From contig JBLNDJ010000060.1 of the NCBI GenBank assembly GCA_050261515.1, forward strand, positions 1 through 64,000: DNA of 64,000 nt. The letters are read 5' to 3'. The stretch comes from JBLNDJ01 sp050261515 (GTDB lineage Bacteria > Acidobacteriota > Terriglobia > Bryobacterales > Bryobacteraceae). Below the pieces are notes generated by a model that made no database searches, had not been told where the DNA came from, and saw only the letters and a list, made by a program, of their open reading frames with translations. This document shows positions 16,278 through 26,096 of the stretch, piece by piece (position 1 is the first letter of the stretch; the number at the start of each line of letters is the position of its first letter). A program made the position numbers and the translations under genes.

Positions 16278-16305
16278 TTAACACCGCAATCCGTATCTTT
16301 ACAAT
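16278..16305 (+). promoter_or_regulatory. promoter of the XRE-IrrE regulator gene
   Basis: TTAACA at 16278-16283, a 16-base spacer and TACAAT at 16300-16305 on the plus strand, 59 bases before the start codon. The -10 element lies inside the palindrome 16297-16315, so binding there would block RNA polymerase. Confidence 0.6.
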
Positions 16306-16315
16306 CCCTGTAAAG
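16297..16315. promoter_or_regulatory. palindromic operator in the divergent control region
   Basis: Perfect inverted repeat CTTTACA-ATCCC-TGTAAAG. It overlaps the -10 of the plus-strand promoter and the presumed -35 of the minus-strand promoter (TTGTAA within the palindrome). This is the usual operator form for XRE-family dimers. The neighbouring XRE-IrrE protein is the likely ligand. Confidence 0.7.
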
Positions 16316-16363
16316 GGTGATAACCTTCATCTGATTGAGCCCACAAGCAGAAAGGACCCGTCC

Positions 16364-17626
16364 ATGCCAGTGAGTCCGCAGGAAATGGGTCGAAGGTTGC
16401 GCGCGGCGCGCGAATCGTGCGGCATGACACAGGAAGATGTTGCGCGTCGCCTTGGAGTCTCCCGACCGACGGTCGCTCAGATGGAACTCGGCAACCGCGC
16501 CGCCACCAGTATCGAATTGGACAAACTCGCGTACCTGTTCGGTCGCGACATCCGGGAATTCGTGGCCGATAGCTTCGAGGAAGAAGACGCACTCGCGGTC
16601 CTCTTCCGCGCCGAACCTGAAATTGCCAATCACGAGGACGTGGCCGACAGCCTCCGCGCCTGCATCGCGCTCGGTCGCGAAGTGACGAACTTGGAAGGGC
16701 TTCTGGGCATTGATAGGGATCTGGCAGGCTCGGTGACTTATGAGGTGGTGGCGCCGCGCTCCCGGTGGGATGCCATCCAGCAAGGCGAGCGCGCGGCCGA
16801 GCAAGAGCGCCGGCGCCTGGGCCTTGGATGGGCGCCGGCGCCCACATTGCCGGAGTTGCTGGAGACTCAAGGCGTTCGCACCGGCATTGTCGATCTCCCG
16901 GAAGAGATATCAGGAATCACGATCAGCAACCAGAGCGTTGGCCTCTTCGTCGTGGCGAATCGGCAGCATGCGCCGGCGAGGCGTCGATTTTCTTTTGCGC
17001 ATGAGTACGCGCACGTGCTCTTCGATCGGCGCATGAAGGGCATCGTCACCCGCTCCTCCGATCGCGATGAACTCGTTGAAGTGCGTGCGAACGCGTTCGC
17101 GGCAGCTTTCCTCATGCCGCCGGAAGGGATTCGGCAGTTTGTAAATGCCCTCGGCAAAGGCCAGCCCAGCCGGGCCATCGCTCAGGTCTTTGATGAGGCC
17201 GGAACGGTCCAGGCAGAGGGCCGTGCGGCCCCGGGCAGTCAGGATATTCAGCTTTACGACGTCGTGCACCTCGCACATTACTTCGGCGTCAGCCGCCTGG
17301 CGGCGCTGTTCCGGCTTCGCAACTTGAAGCTGCTGACGCAAGCGGAATGGGAGCAGCTGAAAGCTGCGGACGACGCAGGTTTCGGCCTCGAATTGGCACG
17401 ACTGCTGAACCTGACGGATGCAGATGGAGCCGAGGATGCTGACGGCTTCCGACACCGTGTACTCAATATGGGATTGGAGGCTTATCGCCGCGAACTGATC
17501 AGCCGCTCCAAGCTTGGCGAGTTGACGTCCCTGCTCTCTATGGACGAGTCCGAGCTGAACAAGCTCCTGGAGCAAGCAGGCCTTGCGAACGGAGAGACCA
17601 CGGATGTCCTGACGCCGCGTGAGTAA
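16364..17626 (+). CDS. XRE-family regulator fused to an ImmA/IrrE metallopeptidase domain
   Basis: A 420-residue protein. An XRE helix-turn-helix covers about 8-62 (MTQEDVARRLGVSRPTVAQMELG). The IrrE-type zinc metallopeptidase domain carries H213-E214-x2-H217 (FAHEYAHVLFD) and the partner carboxylate region EVRANAFAAAFLMP. In ICEBs1-like elements separate ImmR repressor and ImmA protease proteins control induction; here both parts are in one chain, so stress-induced self-cleavage or cleavage of a partner could release repression. The start at 16364 has AAAGGA 9 bases upstream; a longer open frame begins inside the divergent promoter and is not used. It likely controls the switch through the palindrome just upstream. 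Confidence 0.85.
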   Translation: MPVSPQEMGRRLRAARESCGMTQEDVARRLGVSRPTVAQMELGNRAATSIELDKLAYLFGRDIREFVADSFEEEDALAVLFRAEPEIANHEDVADSLRACIALGREVTNLEGLLGIDRDLAGSVTYEVVAPRSRWDAIQQGERAAEQERRRLGLGWAPAPTLPELLETQGVRTGIVDLPEEISGITISNQSVGLFVVANRQHAPARRRFSFAHEYAHVLFDRRMKGIVTRSSDRDELVEVRANAFAAAFLMPPEGIRQFVNALGKGQPSRAIAQVFDEAGTVQAEGRAAPGSQDIQLYDVVHLAHYFGVSRLAALFRLRNLKLLTQAEWEQLKAADDAGFGLELARLLNLTDADGAEDADGFRHRVLNMGLEAYRRELISRSKLGELTSLLSMDESELNKLLEQAGLANGETTDVLTPRE

Positions 17627-17795
17627 GTTGGGAGGATCAAGACTACGACCATTATCGTCAACGGAGGCAGGAAAACTTGATCTCGCATGGCCGCCCGAGT
17701 TACGGAAGAAGAGATGAATGGCGTTCCCCTTGCACAATGCAGAATTCGCTGAGCGATACAATACCGTCGAGTCGCAGGTTGGAGGATCTCAGGCT

Positions 17796-19955
17796 GTGAC
17801 CGAACCGAAAGCACACCCCGCGCATCGACTTCGGGTCACGTCCGTTGAATGGCGAGGCCATCTCAAAGAGGTGCGCGTCCAGCCAGCACAGCCTCCGCTA
17901 TTGCTTCCACGTTCAGCATGCGTGTCCACCGGAGACACTATTCTCGCCTCTCAAGACCGTGCTGCCGTTGAGTGTCAGAACGGCACGGCTGCCCTCCTAC
18001 CTTCGTATACCGCGAGAGAGGCTTTGGAAATCGGCGATCTCCGCTTGGACATCCTGATCAAGGAAATCACAAGTGAGGATGAGTTTGCGGCGTATCGGGC
18101 TCTAGCGGACCAACACTACCGCGGCAAGGCGCTTCATGGGCGGACCGCGAAGCTTGTTGCCCGCTGTTTCCATCCGATGTATCCGGCAGTGATTGGATAC
18201 ATAGAGATGGCGACGCCGTTTTACATGAATAAGCCGCGATCTGTCGTGCTCAACGCCCCTTACAGCGATGCCGACATCCGATGGGAAGCCTGGGATATGC
18301 CCACAGTGCGGCGCTACATACACCTGATTGTACGGATCGCCCGATGCGTCGTCTTCCCTGAATTCCGTGGCCTGAGCCTTGGTCGATTACTCATTAACCA
18401 CGCGTGCTCCTTCGCCAAAGACCACTGGCAAGTCGCGGGTCTCAAACCACAGTTCATGGAGATTTCGGCAGACATGCTGAAGTTTGTGCCATTCTCCCAG
18501 CGTGCGGGTATGGTTTTCATCGGTGAGACGGAAGGAAACTTGCGGCGCGTTGCCAAGGACCTGCGCTACCTCCTCGCCAATCAAGCCCGCGTGAATGGTG
18601 ATGTCGTACACGAGGAGGCGTGTGGCATCGTTGATCAGCAGGTCGCGCGTATGACCAAAGCAGCCGAACTCCTCCGTCGCGAGAACTGGTCCGTCGACGA
18701 CCTCATGAACAGGCTGGACGCTCTTGAACAGAGACCGACTCTCAAGAATTTCTCCCTGTTCAACGACCTGCTGAGCCTTCCGAAGCCGACCTACCTGAAA
18801 GGACTAACGGAGACCGCTCAAGCTTTCGTGGAGCGGAGGGTCAGCGAGCTTGGAATTGCCAACGGCAACCATCCGCTGCCGCCGGGCATCGAGCCGATCA
18901 AGGAACCCTTGCAGCTTCGTGGTCTCTCCCTCGCGTTCAGCTCGGCCGTGCGCCGCACACGAAAGACGCACGTAGTTCAACAAGCGTTCGGGATTTCGCC
19001 AGAACTCATGAATCACGAGATCCTCCGGAATCTCTCGCTGGATATTGCGCCCAGCCAGGTCGTTCTCATCACCGGCCCCTCCGGGTCAGGCAAGACAACG
19101 CTGCTTTCCGTCTTGGGAAAGGAACTCGCACCAAAGGCAAACACTGTCAGCTTTCCCGCCAACTATAAGCCCGGCAGGATGGACTCGATTCGATCCTCTA
19201 AACCTTTAATAGAGGTTATGGGATCGCAGGATGTCGCTGGCGCACTGCAGCTCATGGGCACGGTCGGACTTTCTGATGCGTTCATCTATCTCAAACGCTA
19301 CGGTGAACTCAGCAATGGCCAGCAGTACCGCGCATCGCTGGCACGCCTCATCGCCAGTGGTGCAAACGTATGGATCGCGGATGAGTTCTGCGCCAACCTC
19401 GACAGTCTCACCGCGAACGTCGTCTCGTTGCGCCTCAGATCCCTAACCAAGAAGCTACGCGCGGTGCTCGTCGTCGCTTCATCTCAGCCCGAAGCATTCC
19501 TCGCAAGTCTTAAGCCGGACATCGTGCTGCAGTTGTCCAGCCTGACAGAACATCACGTCTATGACGGTGAGATGTTCGTGCAGAAGCTCCGCCGAAAGCC
19601 GGAAAGCTGGCCAATTCCCCGTCTGCGCATGACTTTCAAGTATCTCGAAGCTTTCGCTGCAGGTCAGAAAACGACGACCATCCGCAGCGGACGGCTATTT
19701 CTTCCACCTGGCCCCTTGATACTTCAGTGTGGTCGCAAGGAGGTAGTCGCAGAGCTGACTGGAATCCGTCATTGTCTTTTTAGCGACCTGACCGATGCCG
19801 ACGCGCAGCGCGATGGTTTTGACTGCAAGAACGATCTCGTCCGCGCACTCAAACACCATTACCCTGACCTCGCATCTGACGCCTGTGTCAGCATTGTTTC
19901 ACTAAAGCATTTGCTGCCAGTTGCCCCGGCAGCACCGTCGAAGCTCCCGCGATGA
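17796..19955 (+). CDS. GNAT - ABC ATPase - ASCH fusion protein (COG2401-like), first gene of the DISARM-like operon
   Basis: A protein of about 719 residues with three recognisable parts. A GNAT-like acyltransferase region (about 80-280) has HYRGK near 107 and RIARCVVFPEFRGLSLGRLL near 180-200. An ABC-type ATPase follows, with Walker A GPSGSGKTT at 427-435, signature ELSNGQQYRASLARL near 505 and Walker B WIADEF with D529/E530. An ASCH domain (about 610-695) has TFKYLEAFAAGQKTTTIR and a DLTDADAQRDGF segment. GTG at 17796 is preferred because GGAGG lies 9-10 bases upstream; the frame is open to 17718. The stop overlaps the next ATG by 4 bases. GNAT-ABC fusions are known as COG2401; the added ASCH domain and this operon context are unusual. 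ATP-driven, nucleic-acid-directed acylation is a plausible but unproven role. Confidence 0.8.
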   Translation: MTEPKAHPAHRLRVTSVEWRGHLKEVRVQPAQPPLLLPRSACVSTGDTILASQDRAAVECQNGTAALLPSYTAREALEIGDLRLDILIKEITSEDEFAAYRALADQHYRGKALHGRTAKLVARCFHPMYPAVIGYIEMATPFYMNKPRSVVLNAPYSDADIRWEAWDMPTVRRYIHLIVRIARCVVFPEFRGLSLGRLLINHACSFAKDHWQVAGLKPQFMEISADMLKFVPFSQRAGMVFIGETEGNLRRVAKDLRYLLANQARVNGDVVHEEACGIVDQQVARMTKAAELLRRENWSVDDLMNRLDALEQRPTLKNFSLFNDLLSLPKPTYLKGLTETAQAFVERRVSELGIANGNHPLPPGIEPIKEPLQLRGLSLAFSSAVRRTRKTHVVQQAFGISPELMNHEILRNLSLDIAPSQVVLITGPSGSGKTTLLSVLGKELAPKANTVSFPANYKPGRMDSIRSSKPLIEVMGSQDVAGALQLMGTVGLSDAFIYLKRYGELSNGQQYRASLARLIASGANVWIADEFCANLDSLTANVVSLRLRSLTKKLRAVLVVASSQPEAFLASLKPDIVLQLSSLTEHHVYDGEMFVQKLRRKPESWPIPRLRMTFKYLEAFAAGQKTTTIRSGRLFLPPGPLILQCGRKEVVAELTGIRHCLFSDLTDADAQRDGFDCKNDLVRALKHHYPDLASDACVSIVSLKHLLPVAPAAPSKLPR

Positions 19956-22474
19956 CTTCAGATGACTTTAGGAGATGGATACAAGACGCGTGCAGGAGTC
20001 TACCTGCGCAGAGCGCCCACGCCTTCAGAAGCATTTGGGATCAACGACTGCTGACTGTCAGCGGCGTGGCCACGGTTTGCGACAGCGTCGACGAGCAGAG
20101 TTCGGCCCTTGTCTGGTCGGCACTGCAGCAGGATCAACGCCTCCTTGTCGTGCTGCCGGACTTCGCCGAGCACCGCCGAGCGACATTGCTGGCGACCGGC
20201 CTAGTCTATTCCTGGCTCCATCCCAAGAGTGGCCGCGCTTCCGCCGTCCGTCGGCAGCGTGTCATCTACTTTGGCACGCACATCGGAATCCGCGAGCAAC
20301 TCGCCTCCATCAGGCTGAAATCTTGGCAGATGACGTTCTCAGATGCTTTTCCGCAATACAATTTGGGGCGGTTGGGAACCGGCGTCGGCGGCGATGGACG
20401 AGGGGCTCAACCCTCCGGAGAGTCATCGCATACGCCGGAGGTGATTACCGTCTATGCGCCCGCCGATCCGAAGCTCGTGCTGGACAGAGAGCGGCCCGAC
20501 TGGGTCGCTGTTGACCTTGGGGATCAGGCCAGAGTTTCGTGGCTTGCATCCGTGCTTGCACATACGCGGGAGCGTCAGATTCCTGTCGTGGCATGGGGGC
20601 TCAACCCGCTGTCGGACGCGGTCGGCAGTTTCCAGCGTGGCGGCGGCTTGGTTCACATATGGCCGCTGTCGGGCGGTCCGCCGTCGGCGCAAAACGGAGC
20701 CTCGCGCGGGGTTGCGGCGGGAACGTCAATTCAGCCCCTGGTCCTCGAAGGCCAGGGAGTCGACGGCATCAGCAGCGATTTGCGAAAGGCGGTGCAGGAA
20801 CTCGCGTCCACGCGGACACGAGAGAACAGCCTGGGGCGGGCAGCCGTGCTTGCGCACTGGAGGTTCCTGCGCAGCGTTGAAGCCCTGTGCGTTCCGGTGG
20901 ACTTTCATGAGGCGGAAGCCCAGAAGCTCTATGGTCTGCGGTCCTTCCGCCACCTTCAGCAGTCCTGCAAAAGCTTTCAGGGCCATTGTTCTGCGGATTA
21001 CGAGACGGTCGCAAGACTTGAAACGGCCGAATCCCGAACGGCCGCCGCGGTCGAAACGATGCGGCAGACACCGCCACCGCTTTGGCGTGCGTTGACCAGC
21101 CTGATCGTCGACGAGCCGAAAGGCGGCGAGACCCGCTATCTTTCCTTCTCCAGCAGATCGCGCAAGCAGCTCTTTTTGCTAGCGCTTTTGGCTTACTACA
21201 ACATCACCGAGACGGACCTAGCCGAGATCGGCACAGTGCCTGTCACCTTCGCTGAGCTCCGGAGCCCCGAGCGGTTGCCGGCTTCCGATCCGGACTCACA
21301 GCGCTCATGGTCTCGCGCCGGCGCGGTGCTTTTGATTGGGGTTCCCAGCCCGCTGGTCACCGGCAACCTGCTGCCCTGTTTTTTCCACCATTCCGTAGAT
21401 GTGCTGACGTACGCGCACCAGGAGAGCAGTTTGGCGCGGCGTGCCGTTGAGTGGGCGTCCCGGTGCAACCCCGATCCCGAGTACTTGAGTTCATCGGTGC
21501 TTGCGTTGTCCGGCGTGGCGCCGCTGAAACCGATGCCATCGCCGACGCGGCGGATCGCTCTGCGTCCGCGCGCCGCCTTCGATACGGCGTCCGGCCACAA
21601 AGCAGCCGCGAAGCCATACGATCACTCTTTGCTTCACGGTTTCGATGCGGAGGATGAGCTTTCCAAGCTCTTCAGCGACAGCGACGGCGACGACGATGCC
21701 TCGGTTATTCCTGCCGATCCGGATGCCATGGCGGACCTTTCCGACGAAACCGAAGACTGGCGCAAGGACGCCGTCTATCTGGCGTTCGAGCAGGGCTGGC
21801 ATGGCGTATTCGCGCCCGACGAGAGACTCCATGTCATCATCCGGTCCCCGGAAGGGCTGGCGACGGAGCAGCGATATATCAGCTCGCTGCGCGTCCACGA
21901 CCGCGTGCTTCTGATATATGGCGAACGGCGGCAGAGTTTCTACGACCTGCTCATCTCCCGCGTTCACAGACATCCGACCTTCGCCCTGCACGCGGCGCTC
22001 GTGAAACGGTGGCAGGAGGAGATCACACACGCCTTCTACGAATACCGGCGGCGGATGTCCGGGTCGCTGACATCGCTGCACCGGGCGCTGCTGGAGGAGG
22101 GAAGCACGATATCGTATCCCGCGGTCCGTTTGTGGCTCGTGGGCGAAACCCTCTGTCCCGACGATCCGGACGACGTTCGGCGCATGGGCACCGTCTTGCA
22201 CATTCCGTTTGTCGTTTCAAACTACAGGCGCATTCATGCGGCGGCTAAACGCCTCGGCGACTGTCATCGCGCCCTTTCCAGACGGCTGAATTCATGGCTT
22301 CGCGCTCAGGCGGTCAACAGCGAGACCTCGTCCGAGCAGGATTATATCGACGCTGAGCTGGGGATTACGTTCGACGACTTCAAGAGTTCTCTCATGTTGC
22401 TGCGAATCACGGACAAGCGAACCGTCGCGGAGCCTGTCTTTAAATCCAGGCTCGGCCGTCTCGAAAGGAATTGA
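19952..22474 (+). CDS. drmE: DrmE-like protein of a DISARM-like system
   Basis: An 840-residue protein. The N-terminal half has alpha/beta blocks resembling a helicase fold without a recognisable Walker A (QQDQRLLVVLPDFAEHRRATL; RPDWVAVDLGDQARVSWLA; RQIPVVAWGLNPL). An acidic stretch lies near 565-600. The C-terminal third is helical. Size and position directly before drmA match DrmE of class 2 DISARM. I identify it by context, size and general fold, not by a diagnostic motif, so the name is tentative. It is coupled to the GNAT-ABC-ASCH gene (ATGA) and separated from drmA by one base. Confidence 0.55.
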   Translation: MTSDDFRRWIQDACRSLPAQSAHAFRSIWDQRLLTVSGVATVCDSVDEQSSALVWSALQQDQRLLVVLPDFAEHRRATLLATGLVYSWLHPKSGRASAVRRQRVIYFGTHIGIREQLASIRLKSWQMTFSDAFPQYNLGRLGTGVGGDGRGAQPSGESSHTPEVITVYAPADPKLVLDRERPDWVAVDLGDQARVSWLASVLAHTRERQIPVVAWGLNPLSDAVGSFQRGGGLVHIWPLSGGPPSAQNGASRGVAAGTSIQPLVLEGQGVDGISSDLRKAVQELASTRTRENSLGRAAVLAHWRFLRSVEALCVPVDFHEAEAQKLYGLRSFRHLQQSCKSFQGHCSADYETVARLETAESRTAAAVETMRQTPPPLWRALTSLIVDEPKGGETRYLSFSSRSRKQLFLLALLAYYNITETDLAEIGTVPVTFAELRSPERLPASDPDSQRSWSRAGAVLLIGVPSPLVTGNLLPCFFHHSVDVLTYAHQESSLARRAVEWASRCNPDPEYLSSSVLALSGVAPLKPMPSPTRRIALRPRAAFDTASGHKAAAKPYDHSLLHGFDAEDELSKLFSDSDGDDDASVIPADPDAMADLSDETEDWRKDAVYLAFEQGWHGVFAPDERLHVIIRSPEGLATEQRYISSLRVHDRVLLIYGERRQSFYDLLISRVHRHPTFALHAALVKRWQEEITHAFYEYRRRMSGSLTSLHRALLEEGSTISYPAVRLWLVGETLCPDDPDDVRRMGTVLHIPFVVSNYRRIHAAAKRLGDCHRALSRRLNSWLRAQAVNSETSSEQDYIDAELGITFDDFKSSLMLLRITDKRTVAEPVFKSRLGRLERN

Positions 22475-22475
22475 A

Positions 22476-25400
22476 ATGGGGCCGTTCAACCCGAATACCG
22501 AAGAAACACTGCTTGCGGAATATCTTGTCACGAACGTCCGCGACGTCTGTACGGGCGCCAGCGCGGCCGAGTGCGTCCGGAATTATCCCCGTGACGTTTA
22601 TTTCATGGGAAACCTGAGATCCGTCCAAACAGCCCTGCGGGCCGCTGCGGTCGGTTCCGCTGGGAAGATCGAGATGCAGACAAAAATCGCGCCCTTCGCC
22701 GTCGGCGGCCAGTTTCGGCTGCAGGCGGCCGACTCCCGGCTGGTCATCGATGTGGGCGCCTCTTGGGCTGTGTACTACCGGGTCTTCCCGACCCTGGACC
22801 AGCAGCGCCAGCACCTCCAGCAAGCCTTCCCCGCCCCGGATGCCTCCCAACCGCCTGAGATGGACGCAGGGGAGGGCCAGGATGCCGGGGAGGGGGAGGA
22901 ATCGTCTGCAGAGGATGCCGAAGAGACAGCCAATGACGAGGCCGACGGGGACGCGAACGGGGACGCAGATGGGGCAACCTCTGCGGCCCCAGGCGGCGGC
23001 GGGAGGCGATCATCGCGCCAGCAGAAGGACACACTGTTCACCAGATTCCGGAAAGTGTCCTGTGCGGCGGCCGGTCAGGTCATTTTGACTTGCGACGCGT
23101 CCGGCGCATGGACGGCCGACGCGGCTGCGCTTCAGACCGCCCTCGACCGTGAAATGCAAAGGGCCGTCGCGGTTGCGATGGCCGACCCCGAGCGCATCAA
23201 GTCCAGCGGCGGCCCGAACACAAAGATCCAGGTGCCGGCACCGGCGCTTCAGAGCGCCGCCGCGTACCGTTCGTTCCTGGCGGGCCTCACGATCGACATC
23301 GTGCCGAGCTGGTCGTGGACCATCGACGCGGGAGCTGGCGCGGAATCGGCCGCCGGCAGCAGCCCGCTCTTGTTCCGGCTCGACCTCGTCAATAACTCCC
23401 TCGACGACGGCAGTCCGCACCGGGAACCCTTTATCTTCGATGCGCGCCTGCGATTCACCTTTCCCGGCAGCGCGCTCCTGCCCTTCGAACTGGACCTTGC
23501 TCCGCGCGGGTTCCGGTATGACCGTCTCATATGGGGGAGGGCCTTCAATTGCGGACTCGAACGCGACCCGGCGGCTTCGCAGGTCGTTGTCTCCACCCAC
23601 ATGCCGATGTACCGCCAGCCGCGGCTCACAACACAGACGGCCCCGGCCGCGCTCTTTGACGAACTCTCCACGGCACCGCTGCCGGCCTTAAGCCGGATTC
23701 TCGGTGCCATGGAGGCCTACCGACAAGTCTGGCAACAGCGACGCGCCGGCTTTACGGCTGGCGATCCGGGGTGGGAGGCGCGTTACGGTCAGGAATTCGA
23801 CCGCGACTTCGGACGGTTCCAGGGCGAGATTACCCGGTTTCGGCAGGGGATCGATATCCTGCGCCAGAACACGGACGCCCTGCTGGCCTTCCGGCTGACA
23901 AACGCGACGTTCTTGCGGGCCGGCGCGGGCCGCAACCGGGACCGCTGGCGCCTCTTCCAGATCGTGTTCGTGGTCAGCCAGATTTCGGGCATCGTGGCCC
24001 TTGCAGACCCCGGCACGACCAGCGCCGGCGAGCGCGAGGTCGTCGATATCGTGTACTTTCCCACGGGCGGCGGCAAAACAGAGGCCTATCTCGGAACCCT
24101 GGTCTTTCACTGCTTTTTCGACAGGCTGCGAGGCAAAAGGCTCGGGGTCACGGCGTGGACGCGCTTTCCCTTGCGCCTGCTGACCCTCCAGCAGACGCAA
24201 CGAATGGCCGACATCATCGGGATCGCCGAACTGGTGCGCCGGTCGCAGAGCGATCCCCGGCTCCACGCGCCCGAGGTCGAGGGGTTTTCCATTGGCTATT
24301 TCGTTGGGGAAGGTGGGTCTCCGAACTCAATCGCCAACCCGCAAGGGCCCAAGCGTGTCTCTCCGGAAGAGGAGGCCGCCTGGGCAAAGGCCAACGATCC
24401 GCGCGAACGGGAAGACTGGAAACGGGTCATCTACTGTCCGTCGTGCCGGACCAAGTCTGTGCGGGTGGATTTCGATCCGGTCGCCGTGCGTTTGCTCCAC
24501 GTCTGCACAAACGCTTCTTGCGCCTTTCCATCGGGCCGGCTCCCCGTCATGATCGTGGACAACGAGATTTACCGGTATCTCCCCACGGTCATCGTGGGCA
24601 CGATCGACAAGCTGGCGGTTATTGGCAACCAGCGGAAGTTCTCCCAGCTCTTCGGCCGTGTCGATGGGCGATGCAGCGTGCACGGCTTCTACAAGGGAAA
24701 ATGCAGCCAGAAGGATTGCGCGAATCCCAGACTGCTCGACAAACGGGTGCCGCCGAACCTGACCGGACCATCCCTGTTCATTCAAGACGAACTGCATCTC
24801 CTGAAGGAGGGGCTGGGCACGTTCGACGGACACTACGAGACCTTCGTCCAACGCTTGCGCCGCGATTTCGGCGATGGCTCGCCCCTCAAGATTATCGCGT
24901 CATCGGCCACGGTCGAGGCGTTCGAACGCCAGATCCAGCACCTCTATGGCCGGGACCCCTCGCAGGCGCGGGTCTTTCCTGGTCTCGGTCCGACTTTGAC
25001 AGAGTCCTTCTATATCGAAACGCAGCCTTATCCGCAGCGTCTCTTTGTCGGGATTCTGCCGCACAACAAGACGCTGTTCAACGCCGTCCTTGAAATGATC
25101 GAAGCTTATCACCGCGCCATCGCCGCGTTGGAACGGCTGCCCTCCAGCGCCGTCAATCCGTACGGCGGCGCGCTCGCGCCGGGAAGCCCGGCGTGGCTGT
25201 CCACGCTCGATCTGTACAGGACATCGATCACTTATTTCCTGGCCCAGAAGGAACTCGATTCAATCGCCAACGATATCGAGGGCGACGTTAACCCCAACCT
25301 GGAGCAGGACGGTCTTCCGGCGCTCAACAAGCTTGAATTGAAGGGTAGCACCCGGACCGACGAAGTGACCCGGATTCTGGAGCGGCTGGAAACAGCGGCT

Positions 25401-26081
25401 CCCGGCGCGGTCCCGGACTGCGTACTGGCAACCAACATGATCAGTCACGGCGTGGACGTGGATCGGCTCAACGCCATGCTGTTTTACGGAATGCCTCGGC
25501 AAACAGCCGAGTATATCCAGGCGTCCTCGCGCGTCGGCCGGTCGCATGTTGGCGTCGTTTTCACGCTCCTGCATCCGATCCGCGAGCGGGACCGCAGCCA
25601 TTTCACCTATTTCGCGAAATACCACGAGTATCTGGGCCGCCTGGTCGAACCGGTCGCCATCAACCGCTGGGCGCGGTTCAGCGTCAACCGAACGCTGCCC
25701 GGCTTGTTCATGGCGATTTTGCTGCAGCGCCTGGCGTCCGCCACGCCCGCCGGGACATCGCCTGAGCGCTACTACATGCTCGATTTCCTTCGCCAGCGAG
25801 TCGCCGATGGCAGTATCCGGGCGGCCGACTTCGTTCCCTTCCTGGAGGAGGCTTATCTGGTCTCGAGTGCTACGTCGGTCGGGGAACTGACGTTCCAGGG
25901 CGAAATCCGTCTTCGAGTTCAGCAGTTTCTCGACCAGATCGTCGCATCCGGCAGTTCCACGTTCGTTTCGGAGGCTCTCATCCCGAAGCCGATGAGAAGC
26001 CTCCGGGATGTGGATGAACCGATCGGTATCGCTCTGGACGACGACGGCTCGGCGTGGGCCAGCCGCCAACGGCAGCCGTAA
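22476..26081 (+). CDS. drmA: DrmA-like DISARM helicase
   Basis: A 1,201-residue superfamily 2 helicase. Walker A YFPTGGGKTEAY is centred on K534/T535, motif II IQDELHLL near 770, and the second RecA fold has ATNMISHGVDVDRLNAMLFYGMP followed by QASSRVGRSHVGVVF near 985-1025. Cys clusters (CPSCRTK; CSVHGFYKGKCSQKDC) lie between motifs. Residues about 125-190 are a long acidic, Gly/Ala-rich low-complexity linker. These motifs and the adjoining DUF1998 gene identify DrmA, which in DISARM forms a DNA-binding complex with DrmB. Lengths in the family are about 1,100-1,300. A GAAAGGAA ribosome binding site precedes the ATG. Confidence 0.88.
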   Translation: MGPFNPNTEETLLAEYLVTNVRDVCTGASAAECVRNYPRDVYFMGNLRSVQTALRAAAVGSAGKIEMQTKIAPFAVGGQFRLQAADSRLVIDVGASWAVYYRVFPTLDQQRQHLQQAFPAPDASQPPEMDAGEGQDAGEGEESSAEDAEETANDEADGDANGDADGATSAAPGGGGRRSSRQQKDTLFTRFRKVSCAAAGQVILTCDASGAWTADAAALQTALDREMQRAVAVAMADPERIKSSGGPNTKIQVPAPALQSAAAYRSFLAGLTIDIVPSWSWTIDAGAGAESAAGSSPLLFRLDLVNNSLDDGSPHREPFIFDARLRFTFPGSALLPFELDLAPRGFRYDRLIWGRAFNCGLERDPAASQVVVSTHMPMYRQPRLTTQTAPAALFDELSTAPLPALSRILGAMEAYRQVWQQRRAGFTAGDPGWEARYGQEFDRDFGRFQGEITRFRQGIDILRQNTDALLAFRLTNATFLRAGAGRNRDRWRLFQIVFVVSQISGIVALADPGTTSAGEREVVDIVYFPTGGGKTEAYLGTLVFHCFFDRLRGKRLGVTAWTRFPLRLLTLQQTQRMADIIGIAELVRRSQSDPRLHAPEVEGFSIGYFVGEGGSPNSIANPQGPKRVSPEEEAAWAKANDPREREDWKRVIYCPSCRTKSVRVDFDPVAVRLLHVCTNASCAFPSGRLPVMIVDNEIYRYLPTVIVGTIDKLAVIGNQRKFSQLFGRVDGRCSVHGFYKGKCSQKDCANPRLLDKRVPPNLTGPSLFIQDELHLLKEGLGTFDGHYETFVQRLRRDFGDGSPLKIIASSATVEAFERQIQHLYGRDPSQARVFPGLGPTLTESFYIETQPYPQRLFVGILPHNKTLFNAVLEMIEAYHRAIAALERLPSSAVNPYGGALAPGSPAWLSTLDLYRTSITYFLAQKELDSIANDIEGDVNPNLEQDGLPALNKLELKGSTRTDEVTRILERLETAAPGAVPDCVLATNMISHGVDVDRLNAMLFYGMPRQTAEYIQASSRVGRSHVGVVFTLLHPIRERDRSHFTYFAKYHEYLGRLVEPVAINRWARFSVNRTLPGLFMAILLQRLASATPAGTSPERYYMLDFLRQRVADGSIRAADFVPFLEEAYLVSSATSVGELTFQGEIRLRVQQFLDQIVASGSSTFVSEALIPKPMRSLRDVDEPIGIALDDDGSAWASRQRQP

Positions 26082-26096
26082 CAGGAGATATTGCGC

